NCBI GenBank assembly: GCA_944332105.1
Contig: CALVJI010000008.1
Location: forward strand, 1-25,112
Length of the DNA stretch: 25,112 nt
Source: an uncultured Bacilli bacterium
GTDB taxonomy: Bacteria; Bacillota_I; Bacilli_A; RF39; UBA660
Reading direction: 5' to 3'
Shown here: piece by piece, positions 7,558 through 15,538 of the stretch
How the letters are laid out: every line of letters starts with the position of its first letter
Numbering within the stretch: the stretch's first letter is position 1
Translations under genes and position numbers: made by a program
The notes under the pieces: generated by a model
The model's database searches: none
What the model was told of the DNA's origin: nothing
What the model saw: only the letters and a program-made list of their open reading frames with translations

Positions 7558-8831
7558 TATTTTCTTCTCCTACTTGAATACTTTCTAGATACAAGGCCAC
7601 TTTGCACTTGTTTGTATGTTTCGATGGCAACGCCTACGACGATAAGGATTCCTGTTCCACCAATCGCGACAGATTGTGATAAGCCTGTTAAGTTAGATAT
7701 TAAGATAGGCATACCTGCCAAGATGGCAATAAACAAAGATCCTACTAAAGTAAGTCTGCCGACAACATCGCTGATATATTTTGTTGTTTCCGCACCCGGA
7801 CGAACGCCCGGAATGTATGCACCACTTTTATTTAAGTCTTTACTCATTTCCTCTGGATTCATTGCCATAAATGTATAGAAATAACTAAAGAAAACAATTA
7901 AAGCTATATAAAGGATAAATCCTGGAACAGAGGTATACATAATGTAGTTATTGACAAAGTTAATGGCATCTTGATTACCAATAATCGTAACAACGATGGA
8001 AGGAATAGTAAGTAACATGGATGCGAAGATTACAGGCATTACTCCTGCATAATTGATACGTAATGGTAAATAAGATTGTTTTTCTTTATAAGCACTGACT
8101 GTTTTATTGGCATATTGAATTGGAATTCTTCTTTCCGCTAGAGTTATCCACACAATACCGACGATAACTAAAAGGTACATTAATAGATAAACTCCAAATA
8201 GAAGGATACCGACCCAAGTTGTAATAGTAGCAGAAGGGCCTAGGAAGGCGTTGTAAGCGCCACTAAATACAGCCGGTAAGCTTAAAACAATACTTGCCAT
8301 AATTAGTAAAGATTGGCCATTACCAATACCTTTACTTGTAATTTGATCGCCTAACCAAAGAAGCAATGAAGTTCCTGCCGTCATTACTAAAGTGATTTTT
8401 AGGACTTCAGCAACATCATGAACATCTAATAGGAAGACGGTTAGTACATAGGCTTGGATAAAAGCCAGAATAATTCCTAAATAACGGGTGATACGATTTA
8501 TTTTTTGGCGGCCAACATATCCTTGTTCCTTTAATTCTTTAAAGTAAGGAATAATATCCATTGTTAATAATTGCGTTACAATGGATGCATTAATATAAGG
8601 GGTAACTCCTAGACCAAAGATTGCAAAACGGTCAAATCCGCCACCACTCATTAAGTTAAAAACACCTAAGAAGTCTAATTGATCAACTAAAGTGCCTAAC
8701 CATGGGGTTGCCCAGACGATCGTAATGCCTGTTCCAAAAGCATATATTCCTAATACAAGTAAGGTAAATAATATTCTTTTGCGTAAATCTTTAGCTTCCT
8801 TAGAAAATAACTTGAGAGACCCGCGCGCCAT
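7557..8831 (-). CDS. secY: Protein translocase subunit SecY
   Basis: The channel subunit of the Sec translocon in the cytoplasmic membrane. At 424 aa it has the expected ten membrane segments. Visible signatures include the early GVTPYINASIVTQLL segment (TM2/plug region), GNGQSLLIMASIV, ITLAERRIPIQYA (cytosolic loop contacting the ribosome and SecA) and GVRPGAETTKYI in the C5 loop. The basic C-terminus ends SRKYSSRRRK. The ATG at 8831 follows the rplO stop by 1 nt with GAGGTGA as SD. The downstream adk overlaps it by one base. It would serve the secreted proteins encoded at both ends of the window. Confidence 0.98.
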   Translation of the reverse strand: MARGSLKLFSKEAKDLRKRILFTLLVLGIYAFGTGITIVWATPWLGTLVDQLDFLGVFNLMSGGGFDRFAIFGLGVTPYINASIVTQLLTMDIIPYFKELKEQGYVGRQKINRITRYLGIILAFIQAYVLTVFLLDVHDVAEVLKITLVMTAGTSLLLWLGDQITSKGIGNGQSLLIMASIVLSLPAVFSGAYNAFLGPSATITTWVGILLFGVYLLMYLLVIVGIVWITLAERRIPIQYANKTVSAYKEKQSYLPLRINYAGVMPVIFASMLLTIPSIVVTIIGNQDAINFVNNYIMYTSVPGFILYIALIVFFSYFYTFMAMNPEEMSKDLNKSGAYIPGVRPGAETTKYISDVVGRLTLVGSLFIAILAGMPILISNLTGLSQSVAIGGTGILIVVGVAIETYKQVQSGLVSRKYSSRRRK

Positions 8832-8832
8832 A

Positions 8833-9276
8833 TTAAATCACCTCAGTTTTTCCACCTGCATTTTCGATTTTAGTGACAGCAGAGCTTGAGAATCTTTGAG
8901 CTTTAACAGTCAATTTCTTCGTTAACTCACCTGTTGCTAAAACTTTCACGCCACTTAATTGTTTTTTGATAATTCCTCTTTCTTTTAATACTTCTGGTGT
9001 AACAACATCACCATCTTGGAAGAATTTATCTAAATCATTTAAGTTAATAACCGCATATTTTGTTTCAAAACGAGTATTTTTGAATCCTCTTTTTGGAATA
9101 CGACGGTATAAAGGAGATTGGCCACCTTGGAACCAAGCTGAAATGCTAACTCCACTTCTAGCTTTTTGTCCTTTTTGTCCATGTGTAGAAGTTTTACCCA
9201 TTCCAGAACCAGGTCCACGACCAACACGTTTAACAGTTTTTAATTCTTTTGTCTTTGGTAAATTTTCTAACTTCAT
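8833..9276 (-). CDS. rplO: Large ribosomal subunit protein uL15
   Basis: uL15 threads a glycine-rich N-terminal tail into the core of 23S rRNA. The correct start is ATG at 9274-9276 (MKLENLPKTKEL), preceded by GGAGGAG; the frame is open further upstream, but that part overlaps rpsE and lacks family similarity. The 147-aa product has the tail GRGPGSGMGKTSTHGQKGQK, then YRRIPKRGFKN and a compact C-terminal domain. It begins only 1 nt after the rpsE stop; most bacteria have rpmD here. Confidence 0.97.
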   Translation of the reverse strand: MKLENLPKTKELKTVKRVGRGPGSGMGKTSTHGQKGQKARSGVSISAWFQGGQSPLYRRIPKRGFKNTRFETKYAVINLNDLDKFFQDGDVVTPEVLKERGIIKKQLSGVKVLATGELTKKLTVKAQRFSSSAVTKIENAGGKTEVI

Positions 9277-9277
9277 A

Positions 9278-9784
9278 TTATAACTCCTCCACTTTCTTAC
9301 CACGTAAAGCAGCAATTTTGGCTGGTGTCCGAACAGATTTTAGAGCTTCTAGAGTAGCTTTAGCAACATTGACTTGAGAGTTGCTGCCTAAGCTTTTTGA
9401 AATAATATCTTTAACGCCAGCAAGTTCTAAGACAGCACGAGCTGCACCACCAGCGATAACTCCTTTACCAGCAATAGCAGGTTTGATTAAAACGACTGCG
9501 CGTCCAACTTTACCCATTGCTTCATGTGGAATCGTTCTGTTTTCATGAATAGCCACACGAACCACATTTTTGTTAGCAGCTTTGCTTGCCTTAGCAATGG
9601 CATCATTAACTTCATTTGCTTTGCCAGTACCAATTCCTACTAATCCTTTACGGTTACCAACAACAACAGTTGCAGAGAAACGGAAATGTCTACCACCTTT
9701 AGTAACTTTTGTTACACGACTAAGATTAATTACTTTTTCTTCTAATAATTTTTTTCTTGGATCATTATTTTGTGTTCTAGCCAT
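9278..9784 (-). CDS. rpsE: Small ribosomal subunit protein uS5
   Basis: uS5 lies on the back of the 30S at the mRNA entry side and contributes to decoding accuracy. The 168-aa protein has the dsRBD-like N-terminal domain (about 14-80), with the spectinomycin-loop sequence RVTKVTKGGRHFRFSA near 23-38 looking wild type, and the C-terminal domain with GKAGRAVV-like and AAIAALRGK-like elements. The ATG at 9784 follows AGGAGGGAAA. The next gene is rplO, with no rpmD between them. Confidence 0.97.
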   Translation of the reverse strand: MARTQNNDPRKKLLEEKVINLSRVTKVTKGGRHFRFSATVVVGNRKGLVGIGTGKANEVNDAIAKASKAANKNVVRVAIHENRTIPHEAMGKVGRAVVLIKPAIAGKGVIAGGAARAVLELAGVKDIISKSLGSNSQVNVAKATLEALKSVRTPAKIAALRGKKVEEL

Positions 9785-9796
9785 ACTGTTTCCCTC

Positions 9797-10150
9797 CTAT
9801 AACTCTAAGCCGTTTTCACGTGCTGCATCTGCTAATGCGGCAACACGTCCATGATAAAGATATCCACCTCTATCAAAAACGACTTTTGTAATATTTGCTT
9901 TTTTACATTTTTCAGCAATGTCTTTTCCTACTTGTTTGGCTCCTTCAACATTGCCACCATTAATTTTTAAAATTTTTGAAGAAGAGCTAACTAAAGTAGT
10001 ATTAGCTTCATCATCAATAACTTGGGCATAGATTTCCTTGTTTGAACGGAAAACATTTAAACGAGGGACAAGAGCTGTACCACTTAAATTTTTTCTGATT
10101 CTTGCATGACGTCTTTCACGCATTACATTTCTTGATTCTTTCTTTATCAT
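9797..10150 (-). CDS. rplR: Large ribosomal subunit protein uL18
   Basis: uL18 binds 5S rRNA and anchors it in the central protuberance with uL5. The 117-aa form is typical. The N-terminal basic stretch RRHARIRKNLSGT is followed by PRLNVFRSNKEIYAQVIDD, VFDRGGYLYHGRV and the terminal ADAARENGLEL, all family signatures. The ATG at 10150 has AGGTGAGA upstream. A second possible start nine codons in (MRERRHA) has no better SD, so I keep the first. Confidence 0.97.
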   Translation of the reverse strand: MIKKESRNVMRERRHARIRKNLSGTALVPRLNVFRSNKEIYAQVIDDEANTTLVSSSSKILKINGGNVEGAKQVGKDIAEKCKKANITKVVFDRGGYLYHGRVAALADAARENGLEL

Positions 10151-10158
10151 ATTCTCAC

Positions 10159-10698
10159 CTACTTAGCCGCTTTCTTTCCTTCTTTACGACGGATGTGTTC
10201 GCCTTTATATCGAATTCCTTTACCTTTATAAGGTTCTGGGCTTCTTACTTCACGAATTTTCGCCGCAAATTCAGATACTTTTTGTTTATCAATTCCTTCA
10301 ACAGTAATTTCTGTATTAGAAACTGATGTAATGTTGATACCCTCTGGAGCCGTCATAACAACAGGATGAGAGTAACCAGCACTAATTGTTAATTTGTTGC
10401 CTTGAACATTGAAACGATAACCAACACCGACAATTTCAAGACCTTTTTGATATCCTTCACTAACACCAATTAACATATTTTGGATTAGAGAATTCATTGT
10501 TCCTTGTACAACATTTGCACGAGGAGTATCTTCTTTTTTACGAGTTTCAATCGCACCATTATCAATAATTACTTCAATTAGGGGATCAATTGTTAATGTC
10601 AATGTTCCTTTTGAACTTTTAACAGTTAAGATTTGTTCATTTAAACTAGCTTCTACACCAGTTGGGATTTGTAATTTACGTTTTCCTATTCTACTCAT
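10159..10698 (-). CDS. rplF: Large ribosomal subunit protein uL6
   Basis: uL6 sits near the sarcin-ricin loop and the stalk base. The start is ATG at 10696-10698 (MSRIGKRKLQIP), giving 179 aa; an in-frame TTG five codons upstream is rejected because the family begins at MSRIG. The SD here is weak (GGTAAG), and the start lies 8 nt after the rpsH stop, so re-initiation by terminating ribosomes probably matters. The two repeated domains are visible, with GYRFNVQGNKLTISAGYSHP in the middle and the C-terminal signature PEPYKGKGIRYKGE. Confidence 0.96.
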   Translation of the reverse strand: MSRIGKRKLQIPTGVEASLNEQILTVKSSKGTLTLTIDPLIEVIIDNGAIETRKKEDTPRANVVQGTMNSLIQNMLIGVSEGYQKGLEIVGVGYRFNVQGNKLTISAGYSHPVVMTAPEGINITSVSNTEITVEGIDKQKVSEFAAKIREVRSPEPYKGKGIRYKGEHIRRKEGKKAAK

Positions 10699-10706
10699 AA
10701 ATCTGC

Positions 10707-11102
10707 TTACCAAATATAGGCAAGTACTTCCCCTCCTAACTTAGCTTCGCGAGCTTCTTTATCTGTCATTAATCCTTTTGAAGTTGAAATGATAGCAATT
10801 CCAAGGCCATTTAGAACACGAGGAATTTCATTAGCTTTTGCATAGACTCTTAGACCAGACTTACTAATTCTTTTTAAGCCAGTGATAACTCTTTCTTTAC
10901 GATCACCATATTTTAAAGTTAAAGTTAACTTATCACCATTGGTATGTTTTTCATAAACAAAATCAGTAATATAGCCTTCTTTCTTTAAAATTTCAGCGAT
11001 ACCTAAAGTCATTTTTGTTCCGATTACTTCTACAGTATCATATTTTAATTGGATTGCATTACGCATTCTGGTAAGCATATCCGCGATTACGTCTTGTACC
11101 AT
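10707..11102 (-). CDS. rpsH: Small ribosomal subunit protein uS8
   Basis: uS8 binds the central domain of 16S rRNA early in assembly; in E. coli it is the translational repressor of the spc operon, but whether that holds here is unknown. The 131-aa product starts VQDVIADMLTRMRNA and contains LKRISKSGLRVYAKANEIPR and IISTSKGLMTDKEAR, the usual RNA-binding signature. The ATG at 11102 follows AGGAGGAATTTTAA. It is followed by rplF at 8 nt. Confidence 0.97.
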   Translation of the reverse strand: MVQDVIADMLTRMRNAIQLKYDTVEVIGTKMTLGIAEILKKEGYITDFVYEKHTNGDKLTLTLKYGDRKERVITGLKRISKSGLRVYAKANEIPRVLNGLGIAIISTSKGLMTDKEAREAKLGGEVLAYIW

Positions 11103-11118
11103 TTAAAATTCCTCCTTC

Positions 11119-11304
11119 CTACCAACTTGCTTTCTTTACGCCAGGAATTTTTCCTTCATTTGCTAATTCTCTAAAGCAAATACGGCATAAATGATATTTC
11201 CGTAGAACACCATGAGGTCTTCCACATCTTTCGCAACGAGTGTATGCACGAGTACTAAACTTCGGTGTCCGAGATTGTTTTACTTTTAAACTAGTTTTTG
11301 CCAT
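11119..11304 (-). CDS. rpsN: Small ribosomal subunit protein uS14, zinc-binding type Z
   Basis: uS14 is in the 30S head near the A and P sites. At 61 aa this is the short zinc form (often annotated rpsZ), with Cys24, Cys27, Cys40 and Cys43 as ligands (RCERCG and CRICFREL). This type is typical of Gram-positive lineages and of many Mollicutes. The ATG at 11304 follows AGGAGGACACT. It lies between rplE and rpsH, as in Bacillus. Confidence 0.98.
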   Translation of the reverse strand: MAKTSLKVKQSRTPKFSTRAYTRCERCGRPHGVLRKYHLCRICFRELANEGKIPGVKKASW

Positions 11305-11313
11305 AGTGTCCTC

Positions 11314-11853
11314 CTATCCTCTAAAAGGCATTCCGAAATTTGCAAGTAATGCCTTTGCTTCGTCATTTGTATGAGCGGTTGTAACAAATACAATGTCCAT
11401 ACCACGAATTTTTAAAATATTATCATATTCTATTTCTGGGAAAATTAATTGTTCTTTAATTCCCAATGTATAATTGCCATGTCCGTCAAAAGAGGTTTTA
11501 CTAACTCCTCTAAAATCACGAACACGAGGAAGAGCAACCCTAACTAATTTTTCAAAGAAAACATACATTTTTTCTCCTCTTAAAGTCACTTTAACACCGA
11601 TAGGTTGACCTTCACGAATTTTGAAACCTGCAATTGATTTACGAGCTTTTGTAACCACTGCTTTTTGACCAGTGATTGTCTCGAGATCTTTTAGAGCAGC
11701 TTCAATAAATTTCTCGTCATTATGTCCTTCACCAACGCCAATATTTAAAACGATTTTTTCTAATTTAGGAACTTGCATCACATTCTCGTAATGAAACTCA
11801 TTCATTAATGCAGGAATAATTTCCTTATTATATTTTTCTTTAAATGTACTCAT
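11314..11853 (-). CDS. rplE: Large ribosomal subunit protein uL5
   Basis: uL5 binds 5S rRNA and contacts uS13 across the subunit bridge and the P-site tRNA. The 179-aa protein has the family signatures EKIVLNIGVGEG, TGQKAVVTKARKSIAGFKIR, LPRVRDFRGV and the C-terminal VFVTTAHTNDEAKALL. The ATG at 11853 is preceded by AAGGTGGGA. It lies between rplX and rpsN in standard order; nothing unusual is visible. Confidence 0.98.
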   Translation of the reverse strand: MSTFKEKYNKEIIPALMNEFHYENVMQVPKLEKIVLNIGVGEGHNDEKFIEAALKDLETITGQKAVVTKARKSIAGFKIREGQPIGVKVTLRGEKMYVFFEKLVRVALPRVRDFRGVSKTSFDGHGNYTLGIKEQLIFPEIEYDNILKIRGMDIVFVTTAHTNDEAKALLANFGMPFRG

Positions 11854-11864
11854 AAATTCCCACC

Positions 11865-12125
11865 TTAATCTTTCTTATCTTTCTTGTTTTCTTTTTTATC
11901 TTTTGAAGTGTCGATTTTTTTAACATTAGAAACATGAATAGGTGCTTCCATATCAAAGATACCACCATTTTCATTCGCATTATTAGGTTTTTGATGTTTT
12001 TTTACAAGGTTAATACCTTCAACAATAACTCGATTTTCTTTTGGTAAAGCTTTTAAGACACGACCTTTCTTACCTTTATCTTTGCCTGCTAAAACGAGTA
12101 CTTGATCATTTGTTTTAATCTTCAT
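11865..12125 (-). CDS. rplX: Large ribosomal subunit protein uL24, shortened with charged tail
   Basis: uL24 initiates 50S assembly and lies beside the exit tunnel. The KOW domain is intact: DQVLVLAGKDKGKKGRVLK, VEGINLVKKHQKP and NGGIFDMEAPIHVSNV. Most bacterial uL24 proteins are about 100-105 aa and continue with a strand pair of the type RVGyrvedGKKVRvaKk. Here the protein is 86 aa and that part is replaced by a low-complexity Lys/Asp/Glu/Asn tail (about 71-86, ending KKENKKDKKD). The ATG at 12125 follows AGGAGGTT. The reading frame is clean and rplE follows normally, so this looks like a lineage feature rather than a recent frameshift. Confidence 0.95.
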   Translation of the reverse strand: MKIKTNDQVLVLAGKDKGKKGRVLKALPKENRVIVEGINLVKKHQKPNNANENGGIFDMEAPIHVSNVKKIDTSKDKKENKKDKKD

Positions 12126-12134
12126 AATAACCTC

Positions 12135-12503
12135 CTATATTACTTCACTAGCAAGAGAAACGATTTTCATGTAATCTTTTTCACGAAGTTCTCTCGCTAC
12201 TGGGCCTAAAACACGAGTTCCTACTGGAGTTTTATCATCTTTAATGATAACGCATGCATTATCATCAAATTTAATATAACTTCCGTCAGCACGACGAACA
12301 CCTTCAACACTTCTTACGATAACAGCTTTAACTACCTTGCCTTTTTTTAGAGTTCCATTTGGAATGGCTTTTTTAACTGTACAAACGACAACATCACCAA
12401 TATTTGCATATTTTCTTTTACTTCCACCTAAAGGGCGAATAACTAATACTTCACGAGCACCAGTGTTATCAGCAACTTTAAGTCTTGATTCTTGCATTAT
12501 CAT
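12135..12503 (-). CDS. rplN: Large ribosomal subunit protein uL14
   Basis: uL14 lies at the subunit interface, where it also receives silencing and GTPase factors. The 122-aa product starts MIMQESRLKVADNTGAREV and contains GGSKRKYANIGDVVVCTVK and NACVIIKDDKTPVGTRVLGP, all canonical. The ATG at 12501-12503 follows AGGAGGTAACTC. It is the usual neighbour of rpsQ and rplX. Confidence 0.98.
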   Translation of the reverse strand: MIMQESRLKVADNTGAREVLVIRPLGGSKRKYANIGDVVVCTVKKAIPNGTLKKGKVVKAVIVRSVEGVRRADGSYIKFDDNACVIIKDDKTPVGTRVLGPVARELREKDYMKIVSLASEVI

Positions 12504-12513
12504 GAGTTACCTC

Positions 12514-12774
12514 CTATAGAATAACAGCTTCAATTAAAACTTCTACAAGCTCATATCTTTTGGTTTTAGATAGAGGTCTTGTCGCTCTAATTCTTACTGT
12601 ATCTCCTTCTTTTGCTACATTTTTTTCATCATGAGCTGCATATTTTTTAGAGTATTTTACTCTTTTGCCATATAATGGATGTTTTTTGTACGTTTCAACT
12701 AAAACGGTAATAGTTTTATCGTTTTTTGCACTGATAACTTTACCGACAAGTTCTTGTTTTCTTTTTTCTGCCAT
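12514..12774 (-). CDS. rpsQ: Small ribosomal subunit protein uS17
   Basis: uS17 is an early-binding 30S protein of the OB-fold class. At 86 aa it is standard. GKVISAKNDKTITVLVETY and HPLYGKRVKYSKKYAAHDE are family signatures, as is the RPLSKTKRYEL end. Its ATG (12772-12774) overlaps the rpmC stop as TAATG, implying coupled translation; GGAGGGAACGC lies upstream, inside rpmC. Confidence 0.98.
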   Translation of the reverse strand: MAEKRKQELVGKVISAKNDKTITVLVETYKKHPLYGKRVKYSKKYAAHDEKNVAKEGDTVRIRATRPLSKTKRYELVEVLIEAVIL

Positions 12775-12983
12775 TATGCGTTCCCTCCTTTAGATTCCAT
12801 TTCTCTTTCTTTTAAAATGGTCATCATACGAGCAATATCTTTTTTTAAGGCGCCGATTTGTGCTGGTTTTTCTAAAGATCCGCGAGCATTTTGCATACGC
12901 AAATTTAGTAATTCGCTTTTGCCATCTTTAATTTTTTCTAATATTTCTTCATTTGATAATTTGCGAATTTCTTGGGCGGTCAT
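12774..12983 (-). CDS. rpmC: Large ribosomal subunit protein uL29
   Basis: uL29 is a two-helix protein next to the exit tunnel that forms part of the SRP and trigger-factor platform with uL23. The 69-aa product has MTAQEIRKLSNEEIL, LLNLRMQNARGSLEKP and IARMMTILKERE, as expected. The ATG at 12981-12983 overlaps the rplP stop as TAATG. It also overlaps rpsQ by one base, so all three genes are probably translationally linked. Confidence 0.98.
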   Translation of the reverse strand: MTAQEIRKLSNEEILEKIKDGKSELLNLRMQNARGSLEKPAQIGALKKDIARMMTILKEREMESKGGNA

Positions 12984-13399
12984 TATACTTCACCTTCCTT
13001 TTTAACAAATTTACATTTAACTGGTAACTTGTGAGAAGCTAAGCGAAGAGCTTCACGAGCGATTTCTTCACTAACGCCAGAAACCTCAAACATGATTTTG
13101 CCCTCTTTTACTACAGCAACCCATTCTTCAACGTTACCTTTACCTTTACCTTGACGAGTTTCCAAAGGTTTTTTCGTTCTTGGCATATCTGGGAAAATAT
13201 TAATGAAAACTTTACCACCACGCTTCATAAAACGAGTCATCGCAATACGAGCTGCTTCGATTTGTCTTGCACTAACATAGTTTCCTTCTTTTGCCATTAA
13301 GCCATATTCACCAAAATGAAGTTCTGTGTTTCCTTTGGCATGACCTTCATAAGAGCGACGATGTTGTTTACGATATTTAGTTCTTTTTGGCATCAACAT
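12983..13399 (-). CDS. rplP: Large ribosomal subunit protein uL16
   Basis: uL16 helps position tRNA in the A and P sites and completes the PTC late in assembly. The start chosen is ATG at 13397-13399 (MLMPKRTKYRKQHRRS), 138 aa, with AAAGGAG about 10 nt upstream; a GTG three codons earlier is too close to that SD. Signatures include GEYGLMAKEGNYVSARQIEA, KKPLETRQGKGKGNVEEWVA and AREALRLASHKLPVK. It overlaps the 3' end of rpsC by 23 nt, longer than the other overlaps in the operon. Confidence 0.97.
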   Translation of the reverse strand: MLMPKRTKYRKQHRRSYEGHAKGNTELHFGEYGLMAKEGNYVSARQIEAARIAMTRFMKRGGKVFINIFPDMPRTKKPLETRQGKGKGNVEEWVAVVKEGKIMFEVSGVSEEIAREALRLASHKLPVKCKFVKKEGEV

Positions 13400-14060
13400 T
13401 TTGAACACGCTCCTTTACATTTTTTTTAGCTGGAAGGATGTCGCCTTTATAAATCCAAACTTTAACACCGATTTTTCCATAAGTTGTATCAGCTTCTGAA
13501 ACAGCATAATCGATATCCGCACGGATTGTATGAAGAGGAACGGTTCCTTCTGTATAACCTTCACTACGAGCCATTTCTACACCACCTAAACGTCCAGATA
13601 CTAAAGTTTTAATACCTTTAGCACCAGCTTTCATTGTGTTTCTAATCGCTCTTTTTTGAGCACTTCTGAATGGTGCACGATTTTCAATTTGCATCGCGAT
13701 GTTATCTGCAACAAGTTTAGCATTTAAGTCTGCTTGTTTTGATACATCGACGATAGATACGTAAACGTCTTCGTTAACTAAACGCGCTAGGGCTTTACGA
13801 AGTTTATCAATATCTTCACCGCCACGACCGATGATCACACCCGGTTTAGCTGTTTCGATAGTGATTTCACAACGATTTTTCTTTCTTTCAATAATGATAG
13901 AAGCAACAGCTGCATCTTTAAGATGTTTCTTTAAATAATCACGAATTTTAAGGTCTTTATTTAAAGTAGTTCCAAAATCTTTTTTATTCGCATACCATCT
14001 TGAATCCCAATCTTTATTGACACCTAGACGATAACCAATTGGATTTACTTTTTGTCCCAT
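13377..14060 (-). CDS. rpsC: Small ribosomal subunit protein uS3
   Basis: uS3 lines the mRNA entry channel and supports mRNA unwinding. At 227 aa it has the type-2 KH domain with GVIIGRGGEDIDKLRKAL (about 75-92). The C-terminal domain carries PFRSAQKRAIRNTMKAGAKG, with the basic residues near 131-135 implicated in helicase function in E. coli. It begins MGQKVNPIGYRLGV. The ATG at 14058-14060 overlaps the rplV stop as TAATG, and its 3' end overlaps rplP. Confidence 0.98.
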   Translation of the reverse strand: MGQKVNPIGYRLGVNKDWDSRWYANKKDFGTTLNKDLKIRDYLKKHLKDAAVASIIIERKKNRCEITIETAKPGVIIGRGGEDIDKLRKALARLVNEDVYVSIVDVSKQADLNAKLVADNIAMQIENRAPFRSAQKRAIRNTMKAGAKGIKTLVSGRLGGVEMARSEGYTEGTVPLHTIRADIDYAVSEADTTYGKIGVKVWIYKGDILPAKKNVKERVQNVDAKKN

Positions 14061-14410
14061 TATTTGTTGCCTCCTTTTCTTTCATTACTTACTTTAACAA
14101 TGATATGACTTGTTCTTTTATCTCTTCTATCTACATTACCACGACTGGCAAATTTGATTCTTTTAAGAACAGGTCCTGGGTTAATCATACATTCACTAAT
14201 GTATAAGTCCCGTTCGTTTGCCCCATTGTTATTTACTGCATTTGCAACAGCACTTTCTAGTACTTTGCGAATTAAACGACTTGATTTTGTATTTGTAGTA
14301 TCTAAGATAGCACGCGCAGCAGAAATGTCTTTACCACGAATTAGATCCATGGTCATTCTTGCTTTTCTTGGAGCTACCATAGCACTTTTATGAATTGCAT
14401 ATGTTTCCAT
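14060..14410 (-). CDS. rplV: Large ribosomal subunit protein uL22
   Basis: uL22 sends a long beta-hairpin into the peptide exit tunnel. The 116-aa product has VAPRKARMTMDLIRGKD, VLESAVANAVNNNG and the hairpin ISECMINPGPVLKRIKFAS (about 71-89). No insertion or deletion typical of macrolide-resistant variants is evident, though the hairpin carries the short form seen in many low-GC bacteria. The ATG at 14408-14410 follows AGGAGGTAC. Confidence 0.97.
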   Translation of the reverse strand: METYAIHKSAMVAPRKARMTMDLIRGKDISAARAILDTTNTKSSRLIRKVLESAVANAVNNNGANERDLYISECMINPGPVLKRIKFASRGNVDRRDKRTSHIIVKVSNERKGGNK

Positions 14411-14420
14411 GTACTACCTC

Positions 14421-14684
14421 CTACTTCTGACCTGCATGTCCGCCGAACTTACGAGTTGCAGAAAATTCTCCTAATTTATGTCCAACCATTTCTTCTGTTA
14501 CGTATACAGGAATAAATTCATGTCCATTATGAACAGCAAATGTGTGACCAACAAAGCTAGGGAAGATTGTAGAACGACGAGAATATGTTTTAATAACTTC
14601 TTTTTTATTATCTTTATTTAATTTTTCAACCTTGTCTAATAAATGTTTATCAGCGAAAGGTCCTTTTTTTAAACTTCTTGCCAT
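14421..14684 (-). CDS. rpsS: Small ribosomal subunit protein uS19
   Basis: uS19 is in the 30S head and forms bridge B1a with the 50S together with uS13. The 87-aa protein starts MARSLKKGPFADKHLL and shows YSRRSTIFPSFVGHTFAVHN and VGHKLGEFSATRKFGGHAGQ, all standard. The ATG at 14684 follows AGGAGGGAA. It lies between rplB and rplV in the canonical order. Confidence 0.98.
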   Translation of the reverse strand: MARSLKKGPFADKHLLDKVEKLNKDNKKEVIKTYSRRSTIFPSFVGHTFAVHNGHEFIPVYVTEEMVGHKLGEFSATRKFGGHAGQK

Positions 14685-14696
14685 ATTTCCCTCCTA

Positions 14697-15527
14697 TTAT
14701 TTCTTTCTACGACTAACAATAAGTTTGTCAGAAGCTTTCTTATTTTTTCTTGTTTTATATCCAAGGGCTGGTTTACCCCAAGGAGTCATTGGACTCTTAC
14801 GTCCAACTGGTGCACGTCCTTCACCACCACCATGTGGGTGATCGTTTGGATTCATTACAGAACCACGGTTTGTTGGACGAATACCCATATGTCTTTTACG
14901 TCCTGCTTTACCAAGGTTAACAAGTTCAAAATCTTCGTTACCAACAACACCAATTGTTGCCATGCAGTTTCCTAAGATTTTTCTTGTTTCACCAGATTGT
15001 AAACGAACTAAAACGTATTTGTCTTCACGGCCAAGAATTTGTGCAGAAGTTCCAGCACTACGGCAGAGGCTAGCACCACTACCTGGATTTAGTTCGATGC
15101 AGTGAATAACTGTACCAACAGGAATATTTTTAAGTGGAAGTGCATTACCAACTTTGATATCTGCATCTTCACCTTGTTCAATAATCATGCCTACCTTTAA
15201 TCCTTTAGGAGCAATGATATATCTTTTTTCACCATCTAAATAGTTAATAAGTGCAATATTTGCATTACGATTTGGATCGTATTCAATCGTTGCTACGCGA
15301 CCTGTAACGCCAATTTTGTTTCTTTTAAAGTCAATAACACGGTATTTTCTTTTGGCTCCACCGCCAATGTGACGAACAGTCAATTTTCCTTGATTATTAC
15401 GTCCACCGGTTTTACGACTCTTCTTTAGTAAGGATTTAGTTGGCGTGCTAGTAGTTAATTCTTCGTTCATTAAAGTAGACATCCCACGACGTCCATTGGT
15501 CGTTGGTTTATATTTTCTAATTGCCAT
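14697..15527 (-). CDS. rplB: Large ribosomal subunit protein uL2
   Basis: uL2 is the largest and one of the most conserved 50S proteins and is essential for peptidyl transferase activity and subunit joining. At 276 aa it is complete, with the N-terminal extension ending near KTGGRNNQGKLTVRHIGGG, the OB and SH3-like barrels, and the C-terminal signature NPNDHPHGGGEGRAPVG, which holds the conserved His at the equivalent of E. coli H229. The tail KTRKNKKASDKLIV is usual. The ATG at 15527 follows AAGGAGGATTTC. Confidence 0.99.
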   Translation of the reverse strand: MAIRKYKPTTNGRRGMSTLMNEELTTSTPTKSLLKKSRKTGGRNNQGKLTVRHIGGGAKRKYRVIDFKRNKIGVTGRVATIEYDPNRNANIALINYLDGEKRYIIAPKGLKVGMIIEQGEDADIKVGNALPLKNIPVGTVIHCIELNPGSGASLCRSAGTSAQILGREDKYVLVRLQSGETRKILGNCMATIGVVGNEDFELVNLGKAGRKRHMGIRPTNRGSVMNPNDHPHGGGEGRAPVGRKSPMTPWGKPALGYKTRKNKKASDKLIVSRRKK

Positions 15528-15538
15528 AGAAATCCTCC

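Noticed and set aside
10699..10713. Upstream TTG start for rplF
   Set aside because: The family begins at MSRIG, and the nearest strong SD (near 10729) is too far from the TTG.
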